In this document: in pieces, positions 22,670-32,731 of the stretch
Layout: the number at the start of each line of letters is the position of its first letter
Position numbering within the stretch: position 1 is the stretch's first letter
Assembly: GCA_025765595.1 (NCBI GenBank)
Contig: JAIVFH010000239.1
Coordinates: 1 to 41,379 of the forward strand
Length of the DNA: 41,379 nt
Source: Obelidium mucronatum
Taxonomy: Eukaryota; Chytridiomycota; Chytridiomycetes; Chytridiales; Chytriomycetaceae
Reading direction: 5' to 3'
Made by a program: the position numbers and the translations under genes
The notes under the pieces: model-generated
What the model was told of the DNA's origin: nothing
Database searches by the model: none
The model's input: only the letters and a program-made list of their open reading frames with translations

Positions 22670-25600
22670 TTATTGAAAACTAAAATCCGAGAAGTAAGAG
22701 CCTAGCTTTTGTCTGGTGCGGATGAGAGATGTACCTGATGGTGGCGCAGACGTCTCTCCCAATTTGCTATTGAGCGATTTGTTTGATTGCGATCGAAACA
22801 TGCTCTCGTCAGCAACCCCACTCCATTTCTTAAAACTCGGCATGGTCAGAAGAACATCTGCTGGAAGCATATAAACCAAACCCGAGGTTCGACGAATTTC
22901 CTCCTGCATATATCTCAAGAGGGCTCGTATCACAATCAAGTAGTAGAGGAAAAGACATGCCACAACGCAAACTGTGAAAGCAAGGTGAAACGTATTGAAC
23001 CACAGGGCTGAAGATTGTGGGTTTTGTACTATGTAGTTCAGGGCTTGTATCAATGCAGGTGTCACATATTTTGTATCCAACTGTCGAAGTTGTAGAATCA
23101 TATCATACAGATACTCCATTTGCGCAACAGTGGGCGCAGCTGCGTTTTTAGATTTCATTTGATCAATCATGGACAGAATCAGGTCCGCCTGGATGACATA
23201 TTTCATAATCACTGCCCTCAGACCGCGGGTAACTAAACCACTCCAATAAGTTTCGCAATCTGACGGACTAGTATCTACGCAGGCATCATTCAGCTCCAAA
23301 ATCACTTGCGGATCACTGAACTCCAATTTTGTTAATGGAACTCCTTCCATCGTTGGATTTCCATAAAGAACACCGTAGTCAACCCAATTAAGATCACTCG
23401 TCAATGTTTTCCACTTGTCTGTGTCTGGATCAAAGATATTTATCCCGGTTTTGTTGGTCGCAAGAACCACATCAATATATCCCTCTCGTAACCAAAATGA
23501 AGCTCTCTTCATCATGGCTAGCCTTTGTCCATTCCAATACAAAGAGTTTCCAGTCAACGTATTGGCATTAATAAATGTTTGTACATTATATCCGGACACG
23601 ATGAAATACACACAAGACACAGCCAAAATGAGCCAGCACTTGAGTCCTATCCCTCGTTGGTCAAACATGTATCGGTGATACGCTTTCGCAAAGGAAAAGG
23701 GCTCCTTAATTTCTCCGTTATGATGAACAATTGTTGTAGCGTCTTGCTGCACGCTGTCGTGAGACGCATTCATTCCATCAATGTTGAGTTGGTTGGTGAG
23801 ATCATCGTCACTTCCTTCATCGCTTCCAGAGCGATCCGCAACCCCTTCGAGCATTCTTTGCAAACGAGATTGATAGATTCCCTTTACGACGTTCTTGGGA
23901 ATGTCAAAGAACATTTTCTGAAAAGATTCGGATCAGTAACCAATTGAAATGACAAACGGACAAACAAACCAAAAACTCTTTTCTCTTCACTTCAATAGTA
24001 TAGTGTACTGGAAAAAGACAAAGCAACAGTAGCAGCGAAAGAATGGGTCCGATTGAAGAGAAAACGACCACCCAATTTCCTTGAGAATGAATAAATGCGT
24101 TATACTCTTTTAATTCCCGAGTAGAGCTCAAATTCATCAATTCAATGCCCCCAGGTTGGCCCATTTGTCAATATGTACTTCATTCTTGAGTCGTAAATCA
24201 GGTCCTGGGGACTGGCGACGGCAGCATAGTCTGACAAAGTGTTCAATCCAAATATAACCTCCATAGCATCAATTGTTCGGTTTTTGTTACGAACAGGACT
24301 TCCAATTGTGACGAGGGTTCCATACAAATTCAGAATATTGATTCGATTCTTTTTTAACGTTTGAAATTTCGCTTTCACAATGGCTCGTGAGTCGCTGACG
24401 TTTGTTGCGATTTGAAGGTATCTGGTTTGCTGTCCGTATCGATAGATATCAATGGATCGAACTCCATCAATCATTACAACCATATCGGAAGTCAATTGCG
24501 CATGGTTTTGGATTTGAGTCAATCTAATGATAAATCTTAAGTCCCAATTCGGCCTTAGATGCTTGTCTTACCGTGCGGCAGGTTCCATTAAAAATAGCGT
24601 TGAATTCATGATTAGAGTAAAGAGCCAAACTGAACGCTGATTAACATGCAACCTTTCCAAAAACAAAGAATGGGCAGAAGAACTTACAATATTAAGATTG
24701 CAAATAGAGCCTGAAACAATATATGAAGAGCCATCAAATTTCGTGTAACTTGTGCGTTTTTTCCGAGCCACAGTAATTCGCAGCTGAGTCTCGTACTTGT
24801 TTTTGAGATTTGTCCGACTTCCTGAACTCGATCGACGAACAACATTTTTCTTTGGCAGAGCTGAGGGGTTGGTCGGGGTGTTGGGGCCGCGAGGAACATC
24901 TCTCAAATTATTCTCACGACTATCAGCTGCTTTAGCCGATGAAAGCCGTCGGGTGAGGCTGGCATTGGTTGGTATGGGAGGCAACGCTGGAGCCATACTC
25001 ACGCGTCTATCTGCTGGCATAAAAGGACAGCCCCCGCCACTAGAGGTTGACGCTTTACGACCATAAATTTGCTGAGACATGTGAGAGGATTGAATTGAAA
25101 TCGACTTTCGTCTGACGCAAGTCATGTTCGCTTCCTATAAAATAACTTTTTCAGGGATGGGAACGAAATGCTTAATCACGTACCATGAGGTGAAAACACC
25201 ATCGGCTTGTCTTCAGCACTAATTGAAGATCGGGAACCTATTCCTTCGCCTGATACATTGAATTTGACGCGGCAGATATAGCAATTTGAGCCATTGAGTG
25301 GCAACGCATCGCCGAACCACTCGATCTCAAATTTCTCTCCTCCCGATGTAAGAATTCCCTTCATACCAGCTTTGCTCGTCAGAACATCATGGTTGATTTT
25401 GGGGAATATATCTCTGATATTGAAATCCATTGTTTGGCGTGGACGGATTCCCAACAAGCGGCACACATTTTCACTTGCATGCAAGATGGTGAATCCATCA
25501 TTCATGATAACGTTTCCAGCATTCGGGCGTGATGGGCCTGGTTTCACAACTCCGACGAAGCTCTGCTTTCCTTCTGGATCCACAATATGTTTCACACAAA

Positions 25601-28217
25601 GGATGAAAACAAACAAATGTCCATCTCCATTCAGTCCAAGAACTTGGCGAACTCGATCTATCACCTTTTTTGAAACAAAAAGAAAAGAAAGATTAAAATC
25701 TAAACCCGATGTATTCCAGTTCTGTATTTTTATACTTTTGCGAATCCAGTTTCAACATAACGAGAGACGAGAACATCATGAATTGTGCAAAAAGGATTCG
25801 GAATGATCTTGTTGATGTTTTCTCCAACTAGTTCATGCTTCTTGAATCCAAACAGTTTTAAAAATGCAGGGTTTGCGTGAATCACTTGACACATGTTGTT
25901 TTTTTCGCCTGAAATAGTGATCAAGCCGTTGTCTTCAGAGAACATGCTCATTTCTTCGGCGACTCCAGGAACTCCGTCATCATCCAATTCATTGCGATAT
26001 CCAGTCTCGCGCTGCGCTTCTTCTTCGATTTCCTCGGCCTATCTTAACTAATCAGTTAACCCGAAAACATACATTTGGGAATATATTACGTGGTCGATAA
26101 GCTCTTGTCCTTTCTTTGCATCATTAATGACGTTGATCAGAAAGGCTCCATACATTCTATACACGTTGGGAGAGTTGGGCGATAGCTTTATCAGCGTTAA
26201 ATATGATCCTCGAGCTGCGGTAATAGCACTAGTGATTGCAGATCCATAAGTTTCCAGTTTATGGATACTGGGATGCCGCTTTCATGAGCTCCGCCCAAAA
26301 CTGAACGATACTGATTGTGGCTTTTCGTTCATTTCTTCATATTAAATAAGGTCTTTAGTTTCTGGGGTTTATATAATCATGAACAGTTGCTTACTTCTTG
26401 GCGGTCGCCAGATGCCTTTCGAATGCAATGAAATCCACTCCATCGCTTCCAATGGCACTGTTTCGAATACTTAATTGAGCGATTTTCGAAAAAAAAAAAC
26501 AGTACCGTTCATTCAAGTCCCTATGTCTCTTGAATATCATAAACGCTTCATCCGGATGCGGTCTTAACCCTGCAGCTTTCGTTGTAACCGCCAAACACTG
26601 CGCCCGATTCTTCAAATAAACAATTTGGAACGTTCCAATCATAATCTGCAGCATACAAGACTTTGGCATATCCTTCACCCCTTGGACATACATTGAATTA
26701 ATTTCCGCAAACACACTCGCTTCTTTGGCGGCTCTGGATTCATCTGGGCCGCTGTTTGCTTTCGGGGCAACGTATCCAATATCGCCTGGAGATTTCCCGT
26801 TTCTGGAGAGGGCTTCTGCTTGCGACGAAGGGTACAGAAGGATTCTCTCGAATCAGAATGAAGCGGGCTTTGAGTTCAAGGATAAGAGGATCAGTGATGC
26901 CGTTCTTTGGCATCTCTTCAATCATTCGTCGACGTGAATGAACGAGGAATGCGGCCAGTACAAATACAACCGGGATTCCGATCACCAAGATGATTCCAAT
27001 GTCGGAATCGTGGAGGATATTGGTGTAAAGGTAGCACAAGGATGCCCAGAAAAAGTTGAGAAATATACCTATAGTGTCAAACGTGTTGTTTGATGTGAGT
27101 GAAAAGGTTTGAGGGAAATTATCACCAATTTACCGGCTCTAAGTTGACTATAGCGGTAAGTTGTAATATGGAATGTACTGATGAACATTGAAGTTCAAGT
27201 TGTTTTGGCAGCAGCACATGAAATTGAACATACCCATATATGGCCATACGCCAAAATCCCGCTGAAAACCAAGCACATTATACACATGATCCAATTAGGC
27301 ATGGATTCGTCACCGCGTGGGCCCCCTCCGTACAAAATGAGCACCAACGCTGTTACCACCAGAATTGTGCGGAATAAAATGTAAATAATATCCAGGCGTG
27401 CATGAGGCCGACAAGTAAGGTCTTTTGCTTTTGGCTCAAACTCAAAACAGGCAACTCTGACTTGGAGGGATAACCTGACATGTTGAAACAAAAGATACGT
27501 AAGTAAACAGAACTTCCCAAAACATGAACGCTTTTACATCATATAAAGCAATCCCATCAAAAACGTTCCGATGGCTCGAACAATAAATAACCCGGAATGA
27601 CAATCGATGGAATCATAGTGAGGGTCGTTACAGTCCAAAGCCGTAAAAATCATCAAGCCAAACATGGGCAAGTACAATGGCCCACTTATAGCCAGAAGTA
27701 ACAGCCGAAGAAGTTTGATCGGGCCTGCAAACCGAATTTTGTGCTGGGTACTGGCATACGCGATTGTTGCAGACGTGATGAAGAGAATTCCGAGAATCCC
27801 CAACATTGAATAATACGCTTCCTGAGACTGAAGAAAATACTGCCACGGCGTAAGATAAGATATGAAGTCGCGAAACCACTGGATATCTGGAGTCCAAGGC
27901 GCCCAAGTGAATAAAATAGGAAAAGCCATGTTTTGGAATAGCTCGATGATGAGTTCTAAATCAATAGAATTTCACGTTTACACCGAGATACACCTGAATT
28001 CCACATACCCAAATAGTGAAAGAATATCGGGGTGTCTCCGGATGTTTGTCTAGACACGTTGAACATGACTGAGGGAATGTTTTAAGGGACTCTACTCGAT
28101 ATACAACTCGAGGAAATGCTCACATCCGAATGTAGCATCTTTAACTTTCGAAAGAATCTGCTCGATCGTCTCTCTTTGCTTATCATCTCTTCGGCCGCCG
28201 CCAAAATCCGACTCCAT
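22670..28217 (-). CDS. polytopic membrane PAS-domain protein (TmcB/TmcC-like), three frame breaks
   Basis: This resembles the tiny macrocysts (TmcB/TmcC)-type proteins, large membrane PAS sensors expanded in chytrids; their ligand is unknown. Exons (minus strand): 28124-28217, 28009-28068, 27538-27955, 27250-27474, 27134-27177, 26395-27068, 26090-26334, 25736-26038, 25200-25664, 24688-25134, 24572-24636, 23970-24523 and 22670-23917, about 1612 residues. An N-terminal block of roughly seven or eight membrane helices (27.0-28.0 kb) leads to a helical TPR-like region, two PAS-type segments (25.2-26.0 kb, e.g. HANPAFLKLFGFKKHELVGENI), a Ser-rich linker, then an extracytoplasmic region and four more helices. 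Each of three exons carries one extra base: near 26830 (CCC), 26263 (CC) and 24148-24152 (CCCCC). Neighbouring genes of equal size have none, so this may be a young pseudogene; sequencing error is the alternative. Confidence 0.8.
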
Positions 28218-28371
28218 GATGTTAAATACCATCAATGAGGAATTGTCAGGTTTTAAAAACAAAGGAATCAGATTGAACAATTATTCACTCGCGTAATATG
28301 CAATACGACGTCTCCTCCACACTATGTGGCATTATTCTAAAGGTTCACCAAAAACAAGGCGTACGTGTAAA

Positions 28372-29749
28372 ATGGACAGCAACCTTGCCTTCTTTGTACA
28401 GCACGAAAGCAAGCACCCCTTCAAGATCGAGACGCATTTCGACGCACTCTGCATGGCGCGCGCCGTTCCGCTGACTGACGTTGCCGATGCGACTGGCGCC
28501 GTCAAGCAGGCGCTGTCTCCGAAGCTGGCGCGCTTCGCCGTCAGCCAACTCCGCCTCCATTTGCCCGCGGCCGGCGCGCGCGCTTCGAGCGGACTCAGCG
28601 CCGCGTGTTTTTTGTTCGAGGAAAGCGAGTTCGATGCGACACTCGACCCTGGCTGCTTGCTGTCAGAACTGCTCCCTCTCGGCGTGTCGTCTAAAACACC
28701 GCTGCGAGTCGTTGCCCAGTCAAACAATAACCGTGAGTGTCTGCGTGGTTCCCGACAAAACAGTAACTGATTCTCACAGAGGCACCCAAGAGCATTTGGT
28801 CAGTGGCGAGGAAATACAGACTATCATTACAAAACAAAGGCGGCTGTTATGTCAGCCGTTGGTAGCGACCGAAGGGTCTGAATTTCTCTGACAGAAACAA
28901 GTCCTTTGAAATTCTGGCCGAACGCCACACTTCCTTCAAGGTTCTTGCAGGAGCTCCCTATTTAATTCAAATCACATGTCTCCGCTTTAAATCTACCAAA
29001 TAACTTCAAGAGTCTACTTTCAGATGCTATCTTTATCAACATATCATTTGGAAATGGATCCAGTTACACACAGAAAGAAGTAAAACATGGAATCGCGCAT
29101 GCTGTCTGTCTTCGCATTCGCCATCAATTCAATAACTCCTCATATTCATCGTTCCCATTGTTTTGCGAAGCGTTCAGCGATTCTGGCTGGACTCTTGCGT
29201 CTACTTTGATAAGCATTTGCCTTTCAGAAAGCGGATGTATTATTTTGGGCATTGATGATGTCAATTATGTTCACGGAATTGATAAACGACAGTTTGAAAA
29301 TCTCTTCTCACTTGTGGGTGGATTTAGTTGCTCGTTTCGACCGTTCTTCATACCGATTCTTGCAGGAACAGTCATTGGTGCAATGGAATCTGCTGCCACA
29401 AGTTCAACCCATCCACCGCTCCATTTTCCGCTGCCTCTCCTATCTCTTTCTTCCTGCAACAATATTTTGGCAAAGAAAAACCCACCGCTCTTTAGTAAAT
29501 ATAAGCAGGATCCTAAATTTCGAATTGTTGGTGGAAATTATCGGGCTTTGGAACTGTTGTATGAGGCTTTGATTGGCACCAATGAGTTAGTTGCTTCCAT
29601 CGTTTTGGGATGATGTTTGTTCTTTTGTCATCCACAAACTTGAACGATATGAACTCACCATAGAATCGTTTGCTGGGGCTTTAGCCACGTCGCTACTCTC
29701 ACTCAAAATATCCTCACTTGATCGCGTGCCTAATTCTGAACCCAAATGA
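28372..29749 (+). pseudogene. decayed Crinkler (CRN)-like effector gene with ATPase domain
   Basis: Crinkler-like proteins of fungi and oomycetes combine a ubiquitin-like header with a P-loop NTPase and a variable effector tail. Exon 1 (28372-28732) encodes a header of about 120 residues ending in a typical LDPGCLLSELLPLGVSSKTP segment. An intron (28733-28779) follows. The next frame carries a TAG at 28863-28865. The NTPase begins after FKVLAGAP (about 28950), but the Walker A loop that should follow is missing and the frame shifts there. Downstream, SDAIFINISFGNGSS, a Walker-B-like CIILGIDDVN, and a FIPILAGTVIGAM-THPPLHFPLPLL block remain. One more base shift in TTTT at 29603-29606 leads to a stop at 29747-29749, short of the usual effector tail. 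The header is GC-rich, the rest AT-rich. It is divergent from the PAS/membrane gene. Confidence 0.75.
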
Positions 29750-29995
29750 CTTTTTTATTGTTTTTTTTTTTTGGTTTCTTTTTTGAAGGTTGAAATAACA
29801 TGAAAGACATATCATTCTCTTACCACCTGAATGTAACAAACTCACAACAGGGACCTCGGCGCAACTTTGGAAGTGGCTCAACGTGGTGGTGAGGGCAGGA
29901 CTGTGGCAGGCGGGCGTCACGGAAACCGCTCGAGCCACCTTTTGGAAGCTGGCTATGCAGGCGTTGAAGTAGCACTCACTTGTCTCATTGAACAT
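29714..29995 (-). CDS. possible small cysteine-containing ORF
   Basis: A 93-codon frame starts at 29995 and slightly overlaps the 3' end of the Crinkler remnant on the other strand. The first 50 codons are balanced in composition, with Cys at three spaced positions (ECYFNACIASFQK, TPACHSP, FQSCAEVP). The remainder reads through a poly-A/G tract and is probably an intron starting GTGAGT near 29848. I do not recognise it, and chance cannot be excluded. Confidence 0.25.
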   Translation of the reverse strand: MFNETSECYFNACIASFQKVARAVSVTPACHSPALTTTLSHFQSCAEVPVVSLLHSGGKRMICLSCYFNLQKRNQKKKTIKKSFGFRIRHAIK

Positions 29996-30070
29996 TAAAT
30001 CTGCCTTACTTTTTATCTCAGATTAAAACAACAATGTGAATTCTGGGTTTTTTATTTCAAATAAAAAAGT

Positions 30071-30853
30071 TCAAGAAATGGTAAACTGAGATTCATTGAG
30101 ACTCAACCGCTCATTTGTGGTAGATTTTCGCGTCTTGAGACGGCGTCGAACCTCTTTGCGTCGTAAGAAAAAGAGCGCGAATGCTACGAGCGCAACTGCA
30201 ACAACGCTGGCACAGACTGCGCCAGCAATAAGTCCAATGTTGACGGTCGGGCCAGGAGTATTATTATTACTACTGTTCCATTTTTCTTTGAATCCTAATG
30301 GCGGCCAATCGTACTGGAAATAGTAAAGAGTGTTTGTGATACGTCAAAAGAAAAGGGAATACACCGCCTTCGGCGGTGGCAGTATTCGGCCTTCGGCGTT
30401 TAAACGAAAAAGGAAATACACCGCCTTCGGCGGTGGCAGTATTCCGCCTTCGGCGTTTAAACGAAAAAGGAAATACACCGCCTTCGGCGGTAGTCCGTAT
30501 TCCGCCTTCGGCTGTAACAAAAAAGAAATACACCGCCTTCGGCGGTAGTCCGCCTTCGGCGGAATAATCGGTTAAAACGTAAAACATACCCCGACTGGCC
30601 AATCTGGAGGAGCAGGAGTGGATTGCCCAACCCAAATCCAACCATTTTGTTCAATAGGAGGAAAAGGATAATTTGGAGGCCATCCAGAAGGTAGCCCATC
30701 AAATTTCGAGAAAAAGCGAGTAGAGTTTGTTGTTGTTGTTGTTATTGTAGTTGTGTTTGTTGCTGTTGTAGCTGTTGAATTCAATGAATTGTTGCTGTTC
30801 TTGCCCATGCCCTTTGTTGCTTGTGCTTGTGCTTGTACAGTTGCTTGTGCCAT
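30071..30853 (-). CDS. small single-pass membrane protein, Trp/Pro-rich ectodomain
   Basis: Two exons, 30590-30853 and 30071-30313, give 168 residues. The N-terminal half has a Thr/Asn tract (about 22-45), then Trp-Pro-rich motifs (LPSGWPPNYPFPP, APPDWPVG, YDWPPLGF). A single strong membrane helix (VNIGLIAGAVCASVVAVALVAFAL) is followed by a basic stop-transfer run FFLRRKEVRRRLKTRK and a short cytoplasmic tail. This is the design of a fungal surface protein, with the Trp/Pro part outside. An upstream in-frame ATG at 30904 would add a Phe-rich hydrophobic start that could be a signal peptide. I recognise no named family. The 276-nt intron holds the same hairpin repeats as DHH1. Confidence 0.75.
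30314..30589 (-). repeat. hairpin-repeat array in intron of membrane-protein gene
   Basis: Eight copies lie at 30361-30566. On the transcribed (minus) strand each reads CGCC-GAA-GGCG or a close variant, so the GAA loop is in the sense orientation as in DHH1. On the plus strand a period of about 66 bp recurs (CCGCCTTCGGCGG, then GCAGTATTC, a second copy, then TTTAAACGAAAAAGGAAAT). Splice sites (GTATGT, TTCCAG) flank it intact. Confidence 0.88.
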
Positions 30854-30946
30854 GATTCCTTCAAGAAAAAAAAACCAAAAAAAGAAAAAAAAACAGAGAC
30901 CCAAGCATTGCTGTTTATTATATGTTATAAGTTATTATAATTTAAC

Positions 30947-31815
30947 TCAACCCTCAAGAATTTTCCTCTTCATTGTAAAACACTTGACAGTTTCGCGAAT
31001 GTCAATATCACCTACATCGTCTGGAAACATTGCAGTCGCCTTGACGTCAGGCAATCGCTGCACTGAAAACCCAAACTCTTGCTCGGCCAGTGTGAAAAAG
31101 CTCATGTCGCGATCCGCAAACTTGACAATGTGGCTTGTAAAGAAGACATAGACGATAGAATCGGGCCCGTCGGCCAGCGCCTCCTGGCACGAGCGCAGCA
31201 GGTTCCTGTGTTCGGTAAAGAACACGGGCACGACGTCGGACAGGAAGACGACGTCAAACTTGCGGGACTTGTCCGGCAGCGCATCGAGCACGGTGTTGAT
31301 GTCCGCGCCCCACTGGAAGCCGACCGCTTTGAGTGCGCCGCTGCGGACTTGCGCCGGGCAGTTTTCGGCGCAGTTTGCGGCAATGCTCGCGACGAGGCTT
31401 GGGTCCGGGTAGTCAGTCGCGACGGAGCACTCGGCGCCGTTCAGGGCGCTCAGCAGCGCCGGCAGCGACGCGCCGCCGCCGAGCTCCAGCGTGCGGCGGG
31501 CGCGCACGGCGGGCTTGTGCGCGTCGACGAAGCGCGCGAGCGCCACGCCGGCGTTCCACAGCCGGTGCGCCCACAGCGAGTGGCGCCCGACGAGCCGCAG
31601 CGTCAGCGCCGCCGGCGTGCCTGGCGGGGCGTCACGTGAGCCCCGGGTGTCTTCCGCGGGCCGCACTCACCTGCCTGCACGTGCGCGGCCTCCCGCGCGT
31701 ACTCCTCGACGCTGCCCGGCGGCGTCGCGGGCCGGAAGCCCGGCGGCTCGGCAAACAGATCGGCGTCAAACGCCGCAATGTCAGAGTCGCCGTCAGAGTC
31801 CCGGTCGTCTGCCAT
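30947..31815 (-). CDS. EFM7: EFM7/NNT1-like protein N-terminal and lysine methyltransferase
   Basis: Yeast Efm7 (Nnt1) is a SAM-dependent methyltransferase that modifies the N-terminus and adjacent lysine of eEF1A. Exons are 31671-31815 and 30947-31620 (50-nt intron), giving 272 residues. The family's N-terminal signature is clear: an acidic start, LFAEPPGFRP-TPPGS, then LTLRLVGRHSLWAHRLWNAG. SAM motif I is LELGGGASLPALL, followed by the acidic ATDYPDP (motif II region) and DVVFLSDVVPVF. The first two-thirds is extremely GC-rich (31130-31780). Long frames on the plus strand here (31079-31639, 31333-31860) are shadows caused by that composition. Start codon is 47 bp from the divergent methyltransferase gene. 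Target specificity is inferred from the family. Confidence 0.88.
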
Positions 31816-31862
31816 TTCCTTTTTCTTTTTTTTTCTTTTTGGTTTTTATCGAACAGATAGAA
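31816..31862. promoter_or_regulatory. 47-bp divergent spacer between two methyltransferase genes
   Basis: A pyrimidine run (TTTCCTTTTTCTTTTTTTTTC) fills the space between the two start codons. A shared bidirectional promoter is likely. Confidence 0.55.
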
Positions 31863-32597
31863 ATGGAGATCCTCCCGTTTTCAAACGCCGCCGAAGACTT
31901 TGGAAACTCTACGTTGAATCTCTACTATTCAACTCCCTCGACTCTCAAGGCAGTAGCTTCACTGCTGATCTCAACTCGAGCATCCAAGCTACAAGGCAGC
32001 ACCACCACCACAGTCGTCACCGAACCACAACACACTGTCACTTTCTTGGATTTAGGGTGACAAACATAGAAAAAAAAACACCCCACAAACTATACCCTTT
32101 GTACTTTAACTGAAAGAAGAGGACGTTTGTCTCGTCCCTTGTTTTTTAAACTTTTATACTTCCTACCTCGATTGTTTAGGTGTGGAGACGGCAGATACTG
32201 TATCTATATGGCAACTCATTTTGGAATCAAATCCACAGGCGTTGATTTTTCACCTGCTACTATCGCTGAAGCAACCACAAACGCCGAAGAAGCTGGTGTT
32301 TCTCACTTGTGTACTTTCTTGCTTCAAGATTTCATGCTTTGGGACAGCATTCCCAAAGAATATACTTGGGTTTCCGCATATGTCCCTAAAACGCTGTTGT
32401 GGAGGTTAAGAGGTGTTGTTGAGGATTGGTTAAAGATGAATGGAGAATCGGAGGATTCAGATGCTTCAGATGATTCGAGAGAGCCACGTTTGTTTGTTTC
32501 CGTCTTGTGGCAAATGAAGGGCTGGGAGGAACAAAAACTTGCGGCAGCGGATCAAGTAATGACGTTGTGGGTTGCTGATAAGACCAGTGTCTCTTAA
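31863..32597 (+). CDS. class I SAM-dependent methyltransferase
   Basis: Two exons, 31863-32056 and 32180-32597, give 203 residues. The intron splits the SAM-binding motif I: LDLG at the end of exon 1 joins CGDGR at the start of exon 2, restoring the glycine-rich loop. The acidic residue after beta-2 is in TGVDFSP, and LQDFMLWDSIP fits motif post-II. The C-terminal part has an acidic insert (GESEDSDASDD) and ends FVSVLWQMKGWEE...VMTLWVADK. The overall order recalls the FAM173/ATPSCKMT lysine methyltransferases of mitochondria, but I see no targeting peptide and the match is weak, so the substrate is unknown. Confidence 0.75.
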
Positions 32598-32731
32598 TAT
32601 ACTGCAACAAACATGACACAATAAACTCACTGAATCAAAACAACATCTGTTGTCTTTTTTTTTGTTTCTCATACTCTCAAACTAGTAGACCAAATTTTAA
32701 AAGTCTCATAAAATCTAACAACAACGGCAGC

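Noticed and set aside
26210..26275. A 40-nt intron (GTATCC...CTAG) to explain one frame break in the PAS gene
   Set aside because: It would delete the KLETYGSAIT segment, which fits the helical repeat region of this family. An extra base is simpler, though cDNA could overturn this.
31079..31860. Large plus-strand ORFs opposite EFM7
   Set aside because: They are GC-driven shadows. The minus-strand frame has methyltransferase motifs and consistent splicing.
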